A DNA stretch of 33,389 nt from Erysipelotrichaceae bacterium. Its GTDB lineage: Bacteria > Bacillota_I > Bacilli_A > Erysipelotrichales > Erysipelotrichaceae. The DNA is taken from NCBI GenBank assembly GCA_017442805.1, contig JAFRZA010000025.1, forward strand, positions 134,033-167,421, written 5' to 3'. Positions 1 to 7,243 of this stretch are shown piece by piece; position 1 is the first letter of the stretch, and every line of letters starts with the position of its first letter. The notes below the pieces were generated by a model. The model saw only the letters and a list, made by a program, of their open reading frames with translations. It made no database searches and was not told where the DNA came from. The translations under genes were made by a program, and so were the position numbers.

Positions 1-486
1 GCGGATGTTGCCGTCAGCGGCCTTCTGATAACGCTCAAACTGCTCAAGGTCAGCGTCCAGGATGAATTCCGGAGGCTGGGCTCCCTTGTACTTCATGTCC
101 AGATACGGTCCCTCGAAGTGAATGCCCAGGATATTTGCCCCTTCATAGCCTTCCTTCATGACCGTGGCGACGTTTCTGACCGCCTTGGTCAGAACTTCTT
201 CGGACTGGGTGATGGTCGTAGGCAGGAAGGAAGTTACGCCTTCATCCGCCGGCAGACGGCTGGCCCACTCTCTTAAGCCATCCGGCTCACCGTCATTGGT
301 GTCATAGCCGTAGGCACCGTGGGTGTGGACGTCGATGAAGCCGGGCAGAAGCCACTGACTGCCGAAGTCCCTGTCAACCGGCTTGCTGCCGTATTCCCAG
401 ACAGCCTCGATCTTCCCCTCCCTGATTTCCACCTGAAGAGGAGCGAATCCGTTTGCCGTCCAGACTTTTTCAGACTGTATGATCAT
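1..486 (-). CDS. nagA: N-acetylglucosamine-6-phosphate deacetylase, N-terminal part (cut by window edge)
   Basis: The 162 visible codons encode the N-terminal part of NagA, which removes acetate from GlcNAc-6-phosphate in amino-sugar and wall-sugar recycling. Visible family signatures are GFIDVHTHGAYGYDTND (the metal-binding HxH region of the amidohydrolase barrel), GVTSFLPTTIT and GIHFEGPYLD. The reading frame is open to base 1, so the C-terminal half lies outside the window. The ATG at 484–486 directly follows the pepT stop (TAA then ATG), and a GAGGTG ribosome site lies in the last pepT codons. The two genes are therefore co-transcribed and probably translationally coupled. Identification rests on motifs recognised by eye. 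Confidence 0.9.
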   Translation of the reverse strand, partial: MIIQSEKVWTANGFAPLQVEIREGKIEAVWEYGSKPVDRDFGSQWLLPGFIDVHTHGAYGYDTNDGEPDGLREWASRLPADEGVTSFLPTTITQSEEVLTKAVRNVATVMKEGYEGANILGIHFEGPYLDMKYKGAQPPEFILDADLEQFERYQKAADGNIR

Positions 487-1707
487 TTATTTCACCTCAC
501 AACTCGCCTGTGCGATTTTCATTACAACATCAACCATGGACTGCATGTAGTCAATGCAGACCAGTTCGTGGTTACCGTGGCAATAGAAGTCACCGGTCCC
601 CAGATTAGGTGTCGGGATGCCCATGAAGGACAGCTGCGAACCGTCGGTTCCCCCGCGGATCGCTTCGCTCTTAGGCTCATATCCAGCTTCTTTCAGGGCA
701 TTTAGCATGTTATCAATGATGTACTCCCTGCCCCTGAAGCATTCCGCCATGTTGCGGTAGGTATCGTTGAGATGCAGTTCAACCACTTCTTTACCGTATC
801 TGGCATTCATGGTGTCTCTGATCATCTCGAAGTCCTTCTTCTGCTTTTCAAACAGCCCGGCATCATGATTGCGGATGATGTAGACGCTCTCGGCACTCTG
901 GCAGTCACCCTGCACGTTAAGCAGGTGGTTGAAGCCTTCCCGTCCTTCGGTATTCTCCGGACGGTCAAACACCGGCAGCATGTTATGGAAGTCAATGGCC
1001 AGCTGGCAGGCGTTGATCATCTTGCCCTTGGCTGAACCGGGATGAATGGAATTGCCATGGAACCTGATTTCGGCGCTGGCGCCGTTGAAACACTCGTAGG
1101 CGATGGTTTCCGGACTGCCGCCGTCAACGGTATAGGCATAATCAGGCTTGAACTCATTCAGGTCAATGTGATGGATGCCGCTGCCGGTCTCCTCGTCCGG
1201 AGTGAAGCAGACCAGCACCTTTCCATGTCTGATCGAGGGATCTTCATGGCATCTCTGGACGAAGTCCATGATGATGGCGATGCCGGCCTTGTCGTCGCCG
1301 CCCAGAAGGGTGGTGCCGTCGGTTACCACGATGGTCTTACCCTTAAGATCTGCCAGATCGGGGTAGTCGGCTACGGTGGTATAGATGCCTTCGGAAAGCT
1401 CGATGTCCTTTCCGTCGTAGTTCTCAATTACCCTGGCCTTCACTCCGGTGCCGCTGGTGGCGTTGGAGGTGTCCATGTGGGCCAGAAAGCCGATGGTCGG
1501 ACACTCATGGGCAACGTTGGACTCCAGAGTGCCATAGACAAAGCACTGCTCATCGACATGGGCGTCCTTAACTCCCAGTTGCTTCAGCTCCTGGCAGAGA
1601 TGATTGGCCAGCAGAAACTCATCCGGATTGCTGGGACAGACATCACAGTCGTCACTTGACGTCGTCGCGAACCGGGTATAGGAAATGAATCTTTCTAATA
1701 TGTTCAT
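487..1707 (-). CDS. pepT: Peptidase T (tripeptide aminopeptidase, M20 family)
   Basis: A 406-residue cytosolic zinc tripeptidase that releases the N-terminal residue of tripeptides. Length matches the family (about 405–410). Motifs in order: HMDTS (H77, D79, first metal site), GGDDKAG (D139, bridging Asp), DEETGSG (E172/E173, catalytic base region), TVDGG (D195), IRGGTDGS and NLGTG followed by CHGNHE near the end. The start is ATG with AAGGAAG upstream. An extended −10 (TGTTATAAT) about 22 bases upstream of the ATG supports this start. It is followed immediately by nagA. The pairing suggests joint turnover of peptides and amino sugars, possibly from cell-wall material; that link is inference. 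Confidence 0.95.
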   Translation of the reverse strand: MNILERFISYTRFATTSSDDCDVCPSNPDEFLLANHLCQELKQLGVKDAHVDEQCFVYGTLESNVAHECPTIGFLAHMDTSNATSGTGVKARVIENYDGKDIELSEGIYTTVADYPDLADLKGKTIVVTDGTTLLGGDDKAGIAIIMDFVQRCHEDPSIRHGKVLVCFTPDEETGSGIHHIDLNEFKPDYAYTVDGGSPETIAYECFNGASAEIRFHGNSIHPGSAKGKMINACQLAIDFHNMLPVFDRPENTEGREGFNHLLNVQGDCQSAESVYIIRNHDAGLFEKQKKDFEMIRDTMNARYGKEVVELHLNDTYRNMAECFRGREYIIDNMLNALKEAGYEPKSEAIRGGTDGSQLSFMGIPTPNLGTGDFYCHGNHELVCIDYMQSMVDVVMKIAQASCEVK

Positions 1708-1729
1708 GCTTACTTCTTCCTTTTAATCT

Positions 1730-1738
1730 ATTATAACA
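1730..1738 (-). promoter_or_regulatory. Extended −10 promoter of pepT–nagA
   Basis: The minus strand reads TGTTATAAT, a TGn extended −10 with a perfect TATAAT. The predicted start site is near 1723, giving a leader of about 16 bases that contains the pepT SD. No good −35 was found at 16–18 bases. Confidence 0.6.
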
Positions 1739-1756
1739 CTAACGGTGTCATCAAAT

Positions 1757-1782
1757 TAATAAAGCCTCTGAATTCAGAGGCT
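1757..1782 (-). terminator. Rho-independent terminator of pduL
   Basis: A perfect 20-base palindrome (AGCCTCTGAATTCAGAGGCT, 1763–1782) lies just downstream of the pduL stop on the minus strand. It is followed by a T-rich tract (TTATTAATTT). It separates pduL from the pepT promoter. The T-tract is interrupted, so efficiency is uncertain. Confidence 0.75.
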
Positions 1783-1790
1783 GTTCCTTA

Positions 1791-2360
1791 TTATTTTATA
1801 AGAGTTCCTTCAGCAGGTGCGCCGGAGGCATTGGACTCATCGGTATCGATGTGCATGGCCAGGGAGAACTTCTCAGAAACACGGCAGACTACATCACCGA
1901 ATACCAGGGAACGTCCGTCGGTCTCGACCTTGACGGAAACGATCTGACCGTTTTCCACGCCGTACTTCTCGGCATCTTCCAGATTGAAGTGGATGTGACG
2001 CTTGGCAGCGATGACGCCCTTTTCGATCTCGACGCTTCCGGCCGGGCCGACCAGCGTGCAGCCGCAGGTTCCTTCAATGTCGCCGGATTCTCTTACCAGA
2101 GCGCTTAAGCCCAGCTGTCTTGCTTCGGTCAGGGAGATCTCGACCTGGTCAGCGTTTCTCACCGGTCCCAGGACGGAGCACTTCAACTCGCCTCTGGGTC
2201 CGACGACAGTTACCTTCTCATTGGAAGCGAACTGACCCGGCTGGGACAGCATCTTCTTGACGGTCAGCTGATAGCCTTCACCGAACAGTTTTTCAACGTC
2301 TTCCTGGGTCAGGTGGACGTGTCTGGCACTGGTTTCAACTAAAATCTTATCTTCACACAT
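1791..2360 (-). CDS. pduL: PduL-type phosphotransacylase (phosphate propanoyl/acetyltransferase)
   Basis: A 189-residue protein of the PduL family, which exchanges CoA for phosphate on acyl-CoA. Two PduL repeats are visible. ARHVHL (H14, H16) and KRHIHF (H122, H124), with MHIDTDE (H170), match the histidines that hold the metal pair in known PduL structures. QPGQFASNE and VLGPVR are also family signatures. The protein begins directly with the first core motif, so the N-terminal encapsulation peptide of microcompartment PduLs is absent. No shell-protein genes are nearby. This fits a cytosolic enzyme replacing Pta in acetate or propionate formation (inference). SD GAGGT lies 8 bases before the ATG. 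It has its own promoter and terminator, so it is monocistronic. Confidence 0.92.
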   Translation of the reverse strand: MCEDKILVETSARHVHLTQEDVEKLFGEGYQLTVKKMLSQPGQFASNEKVTVVGPRGELKCSVLGPVRNADQVEISLTEARQLGLSALVRESGDIEGTCGCTLVGPAGSVEIEKGVIAAKRHIHFNLEDAEKYGVENGQIVSVKVETDGRSLVFGDVVCRVSEKFSLAMHIDTDESNASGAPAEGTLIK

Positions 2361-2382
2361 ACTTAATTACCTCGCTAAGTTG

Positions 2383-2411
2383 ATTATATTACTTTGGGGG
2401 GCCTTTGACAA
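2383..2411 (-). promoter_or_regulatory. pduL promoter
   Basis: TTGTCA (2406–2411) and TATAAT (2383–2388) on the minus strand are separated by exactly 17 bases, a near-consensus σA-type promoter. It is back-to-back with the tRNA-His promoter. Confidence 0.8.
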
Positions 2412-2418
2412 TTTGTTG

Positions 2419-2447
2419 TTTACAAAGAAGCCAAAATATACTAGAAT
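2419..2447 (+). promoter_or_regulatory. tRNA-His promoter
   Basis: TTTACA (2419–2424), 17 bases, then TAGAAT (2442–2447). The predicted start near 2454 leaves only a few bases before the mature tRNA 5' end. Confidence 0.75.
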
Positions 2448-2457
2448 AAACTAGCAC

Positions 2458-2535
2458 GGCGGTTGTGGTGAAGTTGGTTAACACTCTGGATTGTGGCTCC
2501 AGCATTCGCGAGTTCGAGTCTCGTCAATCGCCCCA
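2458..2535 (+). tRNA. tRNA-His (anticodon GTG)
   Basis: A full cloverleaf can be folded. The acceptor arm GGCGGTTG pairs with CAATCGCC over 8 pairs, including the extra G−1:C73 pair that marks tRNA-His. The anticodon stem is CTGGA/TCCAG with loop TTGTGGC, placing anticodon GTG at 2493–2495. The T arm contains GTTCGAGTC, and CCA is genome-encoded at 2533–2535. It reads CAC/CAU codons. It stands alone, with its own promoter and terminator. Confidence 0.96.
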
Positions 2536-2573
2536 TTGAAAACACCGCCATTAGATGGCGTCAGAGATACCGG

Positions 2574-2598
2574 GTCAACACAGTTGACTTTTTATTTT
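2574..2598 (+). terminator. Terminator after tRNA-His
   Basis: Stem GTCAAC/GTTGAC (2574–2579, 2583–2588) with loop ACA is followed by TTTTTATTTT. A second hairpin, CGCCAT/ATGGCG at 2546–2560, lies between the tRNA and this site and may act in 3' processing. The stem is short, so confidence is moderate. Confidence 0.6.
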
Positions 2599-2608
2599 GC
2601 CCTGTCTC

Positions 2609-2617
2609 TGCTATATT
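2609..2617 (+). promoter_or_regulatory. Extended −10 promoter of the yfcE-like gene
   Basis: TGCTATATT (TGn plus TATATT, one mismatch) lies 25 bases upstream of the ATG. There is no convincing −35. The hairpin before it would isolate this promoter from tRNA-His transcription. Confidence 0.5.
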
Positions 2618-2641
2618 AAAGAGGTAAAGGGGGAGAGATCC

Positions 2642-3178
2642 ATGAAATACCTGATTGCCTCTGACATCCACGGCAGTGCCTACTACACTCAAATCATTCT
2701 TGAACAGTTTGAAAAGATGAACTGCGATAAGCTCATTCTTCTGGGTGACATCCTCTATCACGGACCACGTAACCCGGTTCCCTACGGCCACGATCCCAAA
2801 AAGGTCTTCGAGATGCTCAACGGCTACGCCGACCGCATCATCTGCCTGAAGGGCAACTGCGATGCCGACATCGACCAGATGGTTCTGGAATTCCCTATCC
2901 TGGCCCCCTACTTCATCATGGAGGTAAACGGCAGACTCGTCTACTTCACCCACGGCGACGTCTTCAACAGCAGTAATCTCCCCGCCAAAGACATCATCCT
3001 GGTCCACGGCCATACCCATGTCCAGCGCTGCGAAGAGCATGAAGACCACGTCTACCTCAATCCCGGTTCCATTTCCGTACCCAAGCCGGATAATTACCAC
3101 GGCTTCATGGTGCTGGAAAACGGCTGCTTCAGCTGGTATGACGAAACGGGAGCCTTAAAGAATCAGTATAAGATCTAG
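2642..3178 (+). CDS. yfcE: YfcE-type metallophosphoesterase (phosphodiesterase)
   Basis: A 178-residue calcineurin-like phosphodiesterase of the YfcE/MJ0936 type, which is known to hydrolyse model phosphodiesters with Mn. The five metal-binding blocks are present in order: SDIHG (D8, H10), LGDILYHG (D36), KGNCD (N72), FTHGD (H104) and HGHTH (122–126). LNPGSIS near the C-terminus is also typical. The ATG at 2642 is chosen because AAGGGGGAG lies just upstream and the protein then begins MKYLIASDIHG like the family. An in-frame TTG further upstream lacks an SD. It is monocistronic between a tRNA terminator and its own strong terminator. The physiological substrate is not evident. Confidence 0.9.
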   Translation: MKYLIASDIHGSAYYTQIILEQFEKMNCDKLILLGDILYHGPRNPVPYGHDPKKVFEMLNGYADRIICLKGNCDADIDQMVLEFPILAPYFIMEVNGRLVYFTHGDVFNSSNLPAKDIILVHGHTHVQRCEEHEDHVYLNPGSISVPKPDNYHGFMVLENGCFSWYDETGALKNQYKI

Positions 3179-3203
3179 ATCCGGTCATCCGGATCTTTTC
3201 TTT
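3177..3203 (+). terminator. Terminator of the yfcE-like gene
   Basis: An 8-bp stem, AGATCCGG/CCGGATCT, with loop TCAT is followed by TTTTCTTT. It begins inside the stop codon. Confidence 0.88.
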
Positions 3204-3210
3204 GCCAGAG

Positions 3211-3232
3211 AAAAACGGGCCGACTGGCCCGT
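3211..3232 (-). terminator. Terminator of rpsO
   Basis: On the minus strand, stem ACGGGCC/GGCCCGT (3215–3221, 3226–3232) with a 4-base loop is followed by TTTTCTCT, 12 bases after the rpsO stop. The yfcE and rpsO terminators sit side by side between convergent genes. Confidence 0.88.
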
Positions 3233-3244
3233 CATTTCCTTTGA

Positions 3245-3511
3245 TTACTTACGTAAGCCTAAGCGCTCGATCAGTGAACGGTATCTGTCTACGTTCTCGT
3301 TGCGGAGGTAGTTCAGCATATTACGTCTTCTGCCGATCATCTTCATCAGTCCGCGGTAGGAATGGAAGTCCTTCTTGTGTTCCTTCATATGGACGGTGAG
3401 GTTGTTGATGTTGGCAGTCAGTAAGGCGATCTGTACTTCCGGTGAACCGGTGTCGCCTTCCTTAACGGCATAATCCTTCAAAATCTGAGCTTTCTGTTCC
3501 TTTGTAATCAT
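3245..3511 (-). CDS. rpsO: 30S ribosomal protein S15
   Basis: An 88-residue S15, which binds the central domain of 16S rRNA and contacts 23S rRNA in the 70S ribosome. Family signatures are [25 protein letters not shown] and RRRNMLNYL, ending with IERLGLRK. The ATG at 3511 is chosen because GAGGA lies 6–7 bases upstream and the protein then starts MITKEQK as in the family. The frame is open further upstream, but that stretch is untranslated leader. It is transcribed from a promoter inside the hemW 3' end. The leader can fold into a pseudoknot-like structure that would suit S15 autoregulation. Confidence 0.97.
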   Translation of the reverse strand: MITKEQKAQILKDYAVKEGDTGSPEVQIALLTANINNLTVHMKEHKKDFHSYRGLMKMIGRRRNMLNYLRNENVDRYRSLIERLGLRK

Positions 3512-3538
3512 GTCTTTTCCTCTTTCTTTCTGTCCTTG

Positions 3539-3568
3539 CCGACTGAGTAGACCGTCGGAAACCCGGTC
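3539..3568 (-). promoter_or_regulatory. Structured rpsO leader, candidate S15 autoregulatory pseudoknot
   Basis: In the minus-strand leader, GACCG (3568–3564) can pair with CGGTC (3554–3550). CCGAC (3558–3554) in the resulting loop can pair with downstream GTCGG (3543–3539). The two helices share one base, so they form either two exclusive hairpins or an H-type pseudoknot. S15 leaders in several bacteria are known to use related folds. Function here is inference. Confidence 0.5.
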
Positions 3569-3590
3569 AACCAAGTACGCAAGCTTAATT

Positions 3591-3619
3591 ATCATAACAT
3601 CATTAATCCATGAAATCAA
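3591..3619 (-). promoter_or_regulatory. rpsO promoter
   Basis: TTGATT (3614–3619), 17 bases, then TATGAT (3591–3596), with an extended TG one base upstream of the −10. The −35 overlaps the last codons of hemW, so rpsO can be expressed independently. Confidence 0.65.
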
Positions 3620-4688
3620 CTAAAATGTCGTTCAGAACAAACAGTCCCTTATCCGTCACTCTCAGGTAGCCGTCGACGATCTCCAGCAGACCCTTATTGA
3701 CGTTCTTTTCGATGGCATCATGGTACAGTGCCAGCAGGCCGGTCTCAAAGCGGTAATCGTACTCCTTGATGTTGATGCCCTTTAACAGGCGCAGATTCAT
3801 CATCACCGCTTCGAAGCGCTGGTCCTTCATCGTCAGCTTGTATTCCGTCTTGCGGTAATGGTCATGGATGTAGTCCATGAAGTTGCGGGTATTGTCATAG
3901 CGCAGGTTTCTGATCTTGCCGCTGGCTCCCAGACCCACGCCCAGATAATCCTCATAGCGCCAGTACAGCATGTTGTGCTCAGACTGATAGGTCGTCAGGG
4001 CAAAGTTGCTGGTCTCATACTGGCGGAAACTGTGGGAATTAAGGAAGTCGATGATGGTCTGATACATCAGAAAATCCGTCTCGTCATCGACCCGCTGATA
4101 GCCGGCCATGCCGAAGGGCGTCTGGGGATAGACTTCCAGGGCGTAGATCGAGATGTGCGTTATGTTCATCCTGACCGCCTTGTTGAGGTCATCAAGCAGT
4201 TCGCCCAGGGTCTGGTTATGAAAGCCGTACATCAGGTCAATGGACCGGTTGCTGATGCCCACCTTGTCCAGGGCCCGGAAGGTGTTGTGAACGTCGATGT
4301 TGTGGTGTGCCCGGCCCATGTGAGCCAATAACTGCTCATTGAAGGACTGAATGCCCACGGAAACGCGGTTGACACCGTATTTTTTTATCAATTCCGCCTT
4401 TTCCATGTCAAAGGTTTCGGGATTGATCTCGATGGTGTATTCCTTTTCGACCTTGAAACGGCTGAGCATCTGCAGAAGCTCTTCCAGCTGCTCATAGGAA
4501 AGCGCCGTCGGCGTACCGCCGCCGATGTAGATGCTGTCAAAGTTCGTCTGAGTGATCTCGCTGATTTCCCTGTTCAGATGAAGCAGGTAGCGGTCAGCCA
4601 GATTTTTCTCATAACGGCACTTGGCAAAGTCGCAGTAGCCGCAGATGTTGCGGCAGAAAGGAATGTGTACGTAAAGTCCTTTAATCAT
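3603..4688 (-). CDS. hemW: HemW-like radical SAM heme chaperone (oxygen-independent coproporphyrinogen oxidase family)
   Basis: A 361-residue radical SAM protein. The cluster motif CRNICGYC (C12, C16, C19) follows LYVHIPF. SAM-binding blocks are [11 protein letters not shown] and the EINPE region, followed by [13 protein letters not shown]. HemW binds heme and passes it to acceptor proteins. True HemN carries an extra N-terminal stretch and a fourth conserved Cys downstream that distinguishes it. Length and the position right after lepA/mazG (B. subtilis has lepA–hemW order) favour HemW. The start codon overlaps the mazG-like stop by 8 bases, so translation is probably coupled. No other heme gene is visible nearby. 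Confidence 0.88.
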   Translation of the reverse strand: MIKGLYVHIPFCRNICGYCDFAKCRYEKNLADRYLLHLNREISEITQTNFDSIYIGGGTPTALSYEQLEELLQMLSRFKVEKEYTIEINPETFDMEKAELIKKYGVNRVSVGIQSFNEQLLAHMGRAHHNIDVHNTFRALDKVGISNRSIDLMYGFHNQTLGELLDDLNKAVRMNITHISIYALEVYPQTPFGMAGYQRVDDETDFLMYQTIIDFLNSHSFRQYETSNFALTTYQSEHNMLYWRYEDYLGVGLGASGKIRNLRYDNTRNFMDYIHDHYRKTEYKLTMKDQRFEAVMMNLRLLKGINIKEYDYRFETGLLALYHDAIEKNVNKGLLEIVDGYLRVTDKGLFVLNDILVDFMD

Positions 4689-4968
4689 CTTTTTCAGGGT
4701 ATCTTGAATTGACGTTTTCGATCTTCTCTCTGATCAGGTCAGCCACGTCCCAGCCTTCGTCAATGGCGATGGACAGGGCATACATCAGCACGTCCGCCAG
4801 TTCGCCTCGGACTGCCGTCTTATCGATGTTCTCCTCATCCCACTGAATGGTCTCCAGAAGTTCAGCCGCTTCCACGGAAACGGACTTGATGAGGATCGGC
4901 AGGCTGTCGGTCCTGTCCCAGCCGGCCCTGACGCGCATCTGCTGGATCATCTTCAGTACTTCATCCAT
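4681..4968 (-). CDS. MazG-like / dCTPase-type nucleotide pyrophosphohydrolase
   Basis: A 95-residue all-helical protein of the MazG/RS21-C6 superfamily, which cleaves NTPs or dNTPs to NMP and pyrophosphate. The metal-binding pattern is visible as EAAELLE (E33, E36, E39), then W43 of the IQW motif, then ELADV (E56, D59). The ATG at 4968 is chosen because it follows the lepA stop by one base and the AGGAG within the last lepA codons serves as SD. An in-frame ATG at 4986 would add six residues and place the SD inside the coding region. The exact nucleotide substrate, probably a damaged or non-canonical one, cannot be read from sequence. Confidence 0.85.
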   Translation of the reverse strand: MDEVLKMIQQMRVRAGWDRTDSLPILIKSVSVEAAELLETIQWDEENIDKTAVRGELADVLMYALSIAIDEGWDVADLIREKIENVNSRYPEKDD

Positions 4969-4969
4969 C

Positions 4970-6778
4970 TTACTTGATCTCCTCATCCATGCTTAACAGC
5001 GCCATGAAGGCTTCCTGCGGAATCTCGACTTCGCCGACCGCCTTCATTCTCTTCTTGCCTTCCTTCTGCTTCTCCAGCAGTTTCTTCTTACGGGACACAT
5101 CGCCGCCATAGCACTTGGCCAGGACGTTCTTACGGTAGGCCTTGATGTTGGTGCGGGCGATGACCTTGCCGCCGACGGCAGCCTGGACCGGAATCTCAAA
5201 CATCTGCTTGGGGATGATGTCCTTCAGCCGGCGGGTGATGTTGCTGCCGCGCTGATAGGCAAAGGAAGTATGCACGATGGAGGCCAGGGCATCGACGACT
5301 TCGCCGTTGATCAGAATGTCCATTCTCGCCAGTGAGGATGAGCGGTATTCGATCAGCTCATAGTCCAGCGAGGCGTAGCCCTTGGTGCAGGACTTCATCT
5401 TGTCGAAGAAGTCAAAGACGATCTCCGCTAAGGGCAGTTCGTAGATGATCTGCACGCGGTTTTCATCCATGTAGATGATGTCCTTGTAGGTGCCGCGCTT
5501 GTTCTGGCACAGTTCCATGATCGGTCCGATGTATTCCTGCGGTGCCATGATGGAAGCCTTGACATAAGGCTCGGCAATGTATTCGATGTTCTGAACCGGC
5601 GGAAGCTTGGCCGGGTTGTCGCACATGATGGTTTCGCCGTTGGTCAGCTTGACTTCATAGACAACGCTGGGGGCGGTGGCGATGAGGTTGAGGTTGTACT
5701 CTCTTTCCAGTCTTTCCTGAACGACATCCATGTGCAGCAGACCTAAGAAGCCGCAGCGGAAGCCGAAGCCCAGAGCCTGGGAAGTCTCCGCCTCAAACTG
5801 CAGGGAAGCGTCGTTGAGCTGCAGTTTCTCCAGGGCGTCACGCAGGTCATTATAGCGGGCATTGTCGGTGGGATAGAAGCCGCAGTAAACCATCGACTGC
5901 AGCTGCCGGTAACCGGGCAGGGGCTGAGCCGCCGGGTTGCTAACCAGGGTAATGGTATCGCCGACCCGGACGTCCCTGACCGACTTGATGGAAGCGGCCA
6001 GCCAGCCGACCTCGCCGGCCTGCAGGGAAGTACGGGCGACTTCCTTGGGCGTGCGGATGCCCAGTTCGGTTACCTGGTAAGTCTGGCCGTTGGCCATGAA
6101 GCGGATGCTGTCGCCAACCTTGACGGAACCTTCCTTGATGCGGATGAAGGCGATGACGCCGCGGTAGGAGTCATAGTAGGAGTCAAAGATCAGGGCCTTC
6201 AGCGGTGCCCCGGGATCTCCCTCGGGGGAAGGAATGTTATGAACGATGCTCTCCAGAACGGCGTGAACGTTCTCACCGGTCTTGGCCGAGATCAGAGGAG
6301 CGTCAGCGGCGCTTAAGCCGATGTCGTTTTCAATCTCTTCCCTGACGACATCCGGCATGGCGCTGGGCAGATCGATCTTATTGATGACCGGAACGACTTC
6401 CAGGTTGTTGTCAATGGCCAGGTAGACGTTGGCGATGGTCTGGGCCTCGACGCCCTGAGTGGCGTCGACGACCAGAACGGCGCCTTCGCAGGCGGCCAGC
6501 GATCGGGATACTTCGTAGGTAAAGTCTACGTGCCCCGGGGTATCGATCAGGTTGAAAAGATAGTCATGACCGTCATCAGCGTGGTAGTTGACGCTTACCG
6601 CGTTGAGCTTGATGGTAATGCCTCTCTCTCTTTCCAGATCCATGTCATCAAGCATCTGGCTTACCATTTCCCGGGATTCGACGGCTTTCGTCTGTTCCAG
6701 GATGCGGTCGGCCAGCGTTGACTTGCCATGGTCGATATGGGCGATGATGGAGAAATTGCGAATGTATTTCTGATCCAT
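4970..6778 (-). CDS. lepA: Elongation factor 4 (ribosomal back-translocase LepA)
   Basis: A 602-residue translational GTPase, the usual LepA length. The G1 motif AHIDHGKST is at 13–21. [20 protein letters not shown] and SAKTG follow as the other G motifs. The C-terminal LepA-specific part ends with [16 protein letters not shown], a basic stretch seen throughout the family. EF4 binds stalled or mistranslocated ribosomes. The ATG is 3 bases after the stop of the upstream membrane-protein gene, and AAGGT lies inside that gene's end. It is part of the fmt–S component–lepA–mazG–hemW unit. Confidence 0.98.
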   Translation of the reverse strand: MDQKYIRNFSIIAHIDHGKSTLADRILEQTKAVESREMVSQMLDDMDLERERGITIKLNAVSVNYHADDGHDYLFNLIDTPGHVDFTYEVSRSLAACEGAVLVVDATQGVEAQTIANVYLAIDNNLEVVPVINKIDLPSAMPDVVREEIENDIGLSAADAPLISAKTGENVHAVLESIVHNIPSPEGDPGAPLKALIFDSYYDSYRGVIAFIRIKEGSVKVGDSIRFMANGQTYQVTELGIRTPKEVARTSLQAGEVGWLAASIKSVRDVRVGDTITLVSNPAAQPLPGYRQLQSMVYCGFYPTDNARYNDLRDALEKLQLNDASLQFEAETSQALGFGFRCGFLGLLHMDVVQERLEREYNLNLIATAPSVVYEVKLTNGETIMCDNPAKLPPVQNIEYIAEPYVKASIMAPQEYIGPIMELCQNKRGTYKDIIYMDENRVQIIYELPLAEIVFDFFDKMKSCTKGYASLDYELIEYRSSSLARMDILINGEVVDALASIVHTSFAYQRGSNITRRLKDIIPKQMFEIPVQAAVGGKVIARTNIKAYRKNVLAKCYGGDVSRKKKLLEKQKEGKKRMKAVGEVEIPQEAFMALLSMDEEIK

Positions 6779-6781
6779 AGC

Positions 6782-7243
6782 TTATACCTTTTTCTTAATA
6801 AGATTATACACGCAGACAATGCTGACTGACAAAGCGAATTGAATGAGACTGTATCTGACGCCGAGAACAGCCATGGCTCTGCCGAACATGTAGAAATCAG
6901 CCAGCAGATAACCGATGACCTCCAGCAGGCCAAGAAGAACGCAATGAATGCTCTTCAGTTTCTTCTTCCGGCTCAGTAAGGCCGTCAGAAAGCCAATAAT
7001 ACCTTTGATGATGAAGGTATACGGCGCGTAATAGCTGTACTGCAGCACGATGTCTGCCAAGGCGGTCGGCAGACCGGCCAGAATGATCGCGTAAGCCGGA
7101 TCAAAGAACCGGCACAGGATCATGATGGCTGCCGCAGAAAGATTGATGTATCCCAGATGACCCAGTCTGAACTTGCACAAGACCGTAATCAGAAAGATGA
7201 ATACGATTCCAACCAGAAACTGTCCTGCTCTCTTCAGCTGCAT
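6782..7243 (-). CDS. ECF-transporter S component-like membrane protein, substrate unknown
   Basis: A 153-residue, very hydrophobic protein with about five membrane helices. The pattern around residues 29–90 resembles ECF vitamin-transporter S components (PF07155/PF12822 type): HLGYINLSAAAIMI, then GLPTALADIV, then YAPYTFIIKGIIGFLTALL. S components bind a vitamin or small metabolite and dock on a shared EcfA–A'–T module, which is not in this window. The start overlaps the fmt stop by 10 bases and the gene ends 3 bases before lepA, so it lies inside a translation operon. A link to folate or another C1 cofactor (fmt uses formyl-THF) is only a guess. It is shorter than most S components (about 170–200 residues). 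Confidence 0.7.
   Translation of the reverse strand: MQLKRAGQFLVGIVFIFLITVLCKFRLGHLGYINLSAAAIMILCRFFDPAYAIILAGLPTALADIVLQYSYYAPYTFIIKGIIGFLTALLSRKKKLKSIHCVLLGLLEVIGYLLADFYMFGRAMAVLGVRYSLIQFALSVSIVCVYNLIKKKV

Noticed and set aside
1791..2360. A bacterial microcompartment locus around pduL
   Set aside because: There are no shell-protein, diol-dehydratase or aldehyde dehydrogenase genes in the flanks, and PduL lacks the targeting extension.
2405..2410. Plus-strand TTGACA as −35 for tRNA-His
   Set aside because: At 17 bases downstream there is no −10. TTTACA/TAGAAT with 17-base spacing fits better. The TTGACA is the reverse side of the pduL −35 region.
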